From an uncultured Bacteroidales bacterium (GTDB lineage Bacteria > Bacteroidota > Bacteroidia > Bacteroidales > Bacteroidaceae), in contig CALEFD010000052.1 in the NCBI GenBank assembly GCA_937876995.1, positions 1-24,778 on the forward strand: a stretch of DNA of 24,778 bases. The letters are read 5' to 3'. This document shows, piece after piece, positions 22,751 to 24,778 of this stretch (position 1 is its first letter; each line of letters starts with the position of its first letter). Under the pieces are notes generated by a model that saw only the letters and a list, made by a program, of their open reading frames with translations, had not been told where the DNA came from and ran no database searches. The translations under genes were made by a program, and so were the position numbers.

Positions 22751-23227
22751 TTATTTGCTATATGTAATAAAAGAGTACGCCGGAGCATCTTCCGGTGTAA
22801 AATCTTCTTGTGCTACCACATGCCATTCATCTGAGATTTCAGGAAAATAAGCATCAGCATTTGCAGGTATATCGTGCACAAGCGTAACTTCCAGTCTATC
22901 TGCTATTGGCATGGTCTGCTTGTAAATCTCTGCTCCACCTATTACAAACACCTGTTCATCTGCACCCACAGCAGCCAATGCATCTTCTATAGATACAAAT
23001 GTCTCTGTTCCAGGAAACTGTGCATTAGCATCTCTTGTAAGAACAATATTTCTCCTGTTTGGTAATGCTCCCTTTGGCAAAGAAAGAAATGTCTTTCTAC
23101 CCATCATCACAGTATGTCCTGTAGTTAAGGCCTTAAAACGCTTTAAATCGGCAGAGATACGATACAACAGTTCGTTTTTGTAACCTATTGCACCATTCTC
23201 TGCTATAGCTACAATAATAGTAATCAT
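22751..23227 (-). CDS. folA: dihydrofolate reductase
   Basis: The 158-residue protein has all the DHFR landmarks: MITIIVAIAENGAIGYKNELLYRISADLKRFK (substrate and loop region), TVMMGRKTFLSLPKGALPNRRNIVLTR (NADPH binding) and VFVIGGAEIYKQTMPIADRLEVTLV, with a beta-rich end. One notable residue is Tyr22 where most enzymes have Pro in the NxLPW segment (here NELLYRI). The enzyme reduces dihydrofolate, restoring the tetrahydrofolate consumed by thymidylate synthase. Its ATG overlaps the thyA stop by 4 nt, so the two are translationally coupled. Confidence 0.96.
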   Translation of the reverse strand: MITIIVAIAENGAIGYKNELLYRISADLKRFKALTTGHTVMMGRKTFLSLPKGALPNRRNIVLTRDANAQFPGTETFVSIEDALAAVGADEQVFVIGGAEIYKQTMPIADRLEVTLVHDIPANADAYFPEISDEWHVVAQEDFTPEDAPAYSFITYSK

Positions 23228-24018
23228 ACTGCTACAACACCTTTAATATGTGGATGCGGATCGTAATCTACAAGTTCAAAATCTTCATATTTGAAATCGA
23301 AGATACTCTTTACATCGGGGTTAATCTTCATCTTTGGCAACGGACGAGGATCACGAGTAAGTTGTAGTTTAGCCTGCTCCAGATGGTTTGTATAGAGATG
23401 AGTATCGCCTGTTGTATGGATAAATTCACCCGGTTTCAAGCCTGTTACCTGAGCCATCATCATCAACAGTAATGCGTATGATGCTATATTAAAAGGTACA
23501 CCAAGAAAACTGTCCGCACTACGCTGATAGAGCTGCAGGCTTAATTTACCATCTGCCACATAGAACTGGAAGAATGCGTGACAAGGAGGCAGATTCATAT
23601 TCTTCAAATCGGCCACATTCCATGCGCTAACTATAATTCTACGAGAATCGGGATTATTCTTAATAGCATCTACAGCTTCGCTTATCTGGTCTATAAAGCC
23701 TCCCTCATAATCTGGCCATGAACGCCACTGATAACCGTAGATATGTCCCAGATTACCATCGGGGTCTGCCCACTCATTCCAAATACGGACTCCATTATCT
23801 TGCAGATATTTAGCATTGGTATCGCCCTTTAGAAACCAGAGCAGTTCATATATTATAGATTTCAAATGCAGTTTCTTAGTAGTGAGCAGTGGGAAACCAT
23901 CCTCTAAATTAAAACGCATCTGATGACCAAATACACTTATTGTACCCGTACCTGTACGGTCTTCTTTATGAACACCCTCATTCAGTATTCTATTTAGTAG
24001 GTCAAGATATTGTTTCAT
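23224..24018 (-). CDS. thyA: thymidylate synthase
   Basis: The 264-residue protein has the same length as the E. coli enzyme. It shows RTGTGTISVFGHQMRF (dUMP phosphate-binding Arg21), NEWADPDGNLGHIYGYQWRSW, RRIIVSAWNVADL, the nucleophile in MNLPPCHAFFQF at Cys146 (the E. coli number) and YQRSADSFLGVPFNIASYALL. It methylates dUMP to dTMP using methylenetetrahydrofolate. It is followed directly by folA. A likely promoter lies upstream on the minus strand (TTG at 24073-24071, TAATTTCG at 24050-24043, 20-bp spacer). Confidence 0.97.
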   Translation of the reverse strand: MKQYLDLLNRILNEGVHKEDRTGTGTISVFGHQMRFNLEDGFPLLTTKKLHLKSIIYELLWFLKGDTNAKYLQDNGVRIWNEWADPDGNLGHIYGYQWRSWPDYEGGFIDQISEAVDAIKNNPDSRRIIVSAWNVADLKNMNLPPCHAFFQFYVADGKLSLQLYQRSADSFLGVPFNIASYALLLMMMAQVTGLKPGEFIHTTGDTHLYTNHLEQAKLQLTRDPRPLPKMKINPDVKSIFDFKYEDFELVDYDPHPHIKGVVAV

Positions 24019-24042
24019 CGCTTTTTCTTTTATTGCCGACTA

Positions 24043-24073
24043 CGAAATTACAACAATAATTTCAATGTTACAA
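24043..24073 (-). promoter_or_regulatory. probable promoter of thyA-folA
   Basis: On the minus strand TTG (24073-24071) and TAATTTCG (24050-24043, one mismatch to TAnnTTTG) are 20 bp apart. The -33 box overlaps the stop codon region of the preceding propeller gene. Confidence 0.4.
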
Positions 24074-24778
24074 CACACCTTCCAAATTGATTTTATAGAA
24101 TACTTCTGTTATTTGGTCCAATCCAAACAATACATTATTCTTTTCGTCGTAACCAATCCGTCTAATCGCAACGGGTATTTCAAAACTCTTTATACAATTT
24201 AAATCCCAATCATAGATATATAAATTAGTCTTATATTTATTCTCATCTAATTGGTCTTTTACAACATCTATTGCAAATATGTAATCGGAAGTACAATCAT
24301 AATCAACATATCCACCTTGAGCATCACTTGTATATACATCAGCAAAAGATATAGACTCCTTATTATGATATGCACAATATTTATCATTATCAATGTCAAG
24401 TTTCAATATATAATCCAAATCGCTAAGGAACTGCAATACTATATTTTTATTGGGGTGTTTTATAAAACTGCCATGATACAACCCATCGTCATTTTTAGAA
24501 GCACCTCCATTATACATAACTTTTGAATAGAGTTCTATCTCTTTAACCAAACTATCTCCATACACAACTCTTATATTTGGAATTTCTGGCGAAAAGTGAG
24601 TAATAGATTGTTCTAATCGCTTATTTGGATCATTATCTAAAATTATAAAAGTACCATTCACTACCGGTATATCATCTTTCAGGAAAGTCTGAACTAAAGT
24701 CTGTTGACTTATAGATTCAGAAAGGTTAATCTCATAAAGTATAAAGCCATAGCTATTTTGAGCGAATGGCACAAATAT
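24068..24778 (-). CDS. TolB-like/BF3164-type propeller lipoprotein, C-terminal part (partial)
   Basis: The frame is open to the right edge of the window; a GTG at 24772 is not taken as the start because the frame continues as I-F before it. The visible 236 residues form blade-like repeats and match the C-terminal half of Bacteroidetes TolB-like six-bladed propeller proteins (BF3164-type lipoproteins): LYHGSFIKHPNKNIVLQFLSDLDYILKLDID, a middle TSDYIFAIDVV, then LYIYDWDLNCIKSFEIPVAIRRIGYDEKNNVLFGLDQ and a final EVFYKINLEGVL. The signal peptide lies beyond the window. It is probably an envelope lipoprotein of unknown function, of a family related to but distinct from those at 624, 4499 and 16360. 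Confidence 0.7.
   Translation of the reverse strand: MFVPFAQNSYGFILYEINLSESISQQTLVQTFLKDDIPVVNGTFIILDNDPNKRLEQSITHFSPEIPNIRVVYGDSLVKEIELYSKVMYNGGASKNDDGLYHGSFIKHPNKNIVLQFLSDLDYILKLDIDNDKYCAYHNKESISFADVYTSDAQGGYVDYDCTSDYIFAIDVVKDQLDENKYKTNLYIYDWDLNCIKSFEIPVAIRRIGYDEKNNVLFGLDQITEVFYKINLEGVL

Noticed and set aside
1..24778. tRNA or rRNA genes, intact insertion sequences, prophage genes
   Set aside because: None seen: no cloverleaf-like sequence, rRNA stretch, transposase or phage structural gene was found on either strand by reading; a dedicated tRNA scan was not possible here.

Overview
The window is AT-rich DNA from a member of the Bacteroidales, most likely a Prevotella- or Bacteroides-like gut or oral anaerobe. 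The evidence is convergent: several lipoproteins with Bacteroidetes six-bladed beta-propeller signatures, a DUF3244 / NVEALA-type pair of small exported proteins, a TPR-membrane-HTH regulator, the two-subunit methylmalonyl-CoA mutase used for succinate/propionate interconversion, promoters of the Bacteroidetes form (TTTG, about 19-22 bp, TAnnTTTG), and almost no Shine-Dalgarno sequences. No RNA gene, CRISPR array or intact insertion sequence was found.

Layout. (1) 1-6345, plus strand, is the accessory part: the end of an unknown gene overlapping a hotdog thioesterase, a propeller lipoprotein, a 300-bp gap with four exactly 20-bp-phased repeats, a membrane-spanning TPR regulator, a block of helically phased TGGGACA repeats with a promoter, and then a tight four-gene operon (DUF3244 protein, NVEALA-like protein, propeller lipoprotein, membrane-anchored thioredoxin-like protein). 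(2) 6471-9072, minus strand: mnmA-xseA-xseB operon (tRNA thiolation and exonuclease VII, with a 58-aa XseB). (3) 9157-11662, plus: MATE exporter, cytidylate-kinase-like protein, YfcE-type phosphodiesterase. (4) 11753-13528, plus: an LTxxQ-type secreted helical protein and a secreted feruloyl/enterochelin-type esterase, each with its own terminator. (5) 13657-15345, minus: an AspT/YidE-type transporter with a good promoter. (6) 15416-16144: repeats sharing a promoter-like box, which run into the truncated toxin of a Phd/RelE-type toxin-antitoxin pair; the antitoxin is intact. (7) 16360-18467: a solitary propeller lipoprotein, a hairpin resembling joined insertion-sequence ends, and an SGNH hydrolase. 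(8) 18662-22677, plus: mutA-mutB. (9) 22751-24778, minus: folA, thyA and a partial TolB-like propeller lipoprotein.

How they work together. Regions 2, 3, 8 and 9 are ordinary housekeeping operons. The unusual part is 1881-6345. A regulator whose TPR sensor should lie outside the membrane and whose HTH-like tail should lie in the cytoplasm sits directly beside an operon of small exported proteins. That operon's promoter has two pairs of direct repeats just upstream of a recognisable -7 box and no obvious -33 box. I infer a locally acting envelope sensing or peptide-signalling module in which the TPR protein activates the operon through the TGGGACA repeats and one or more exported products feed back on it. 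The second place of interest is 15.4-16.1 kb, where a toxin gene has been cut off after about 16 codons by repeats that appear to be copies of a promoter region.
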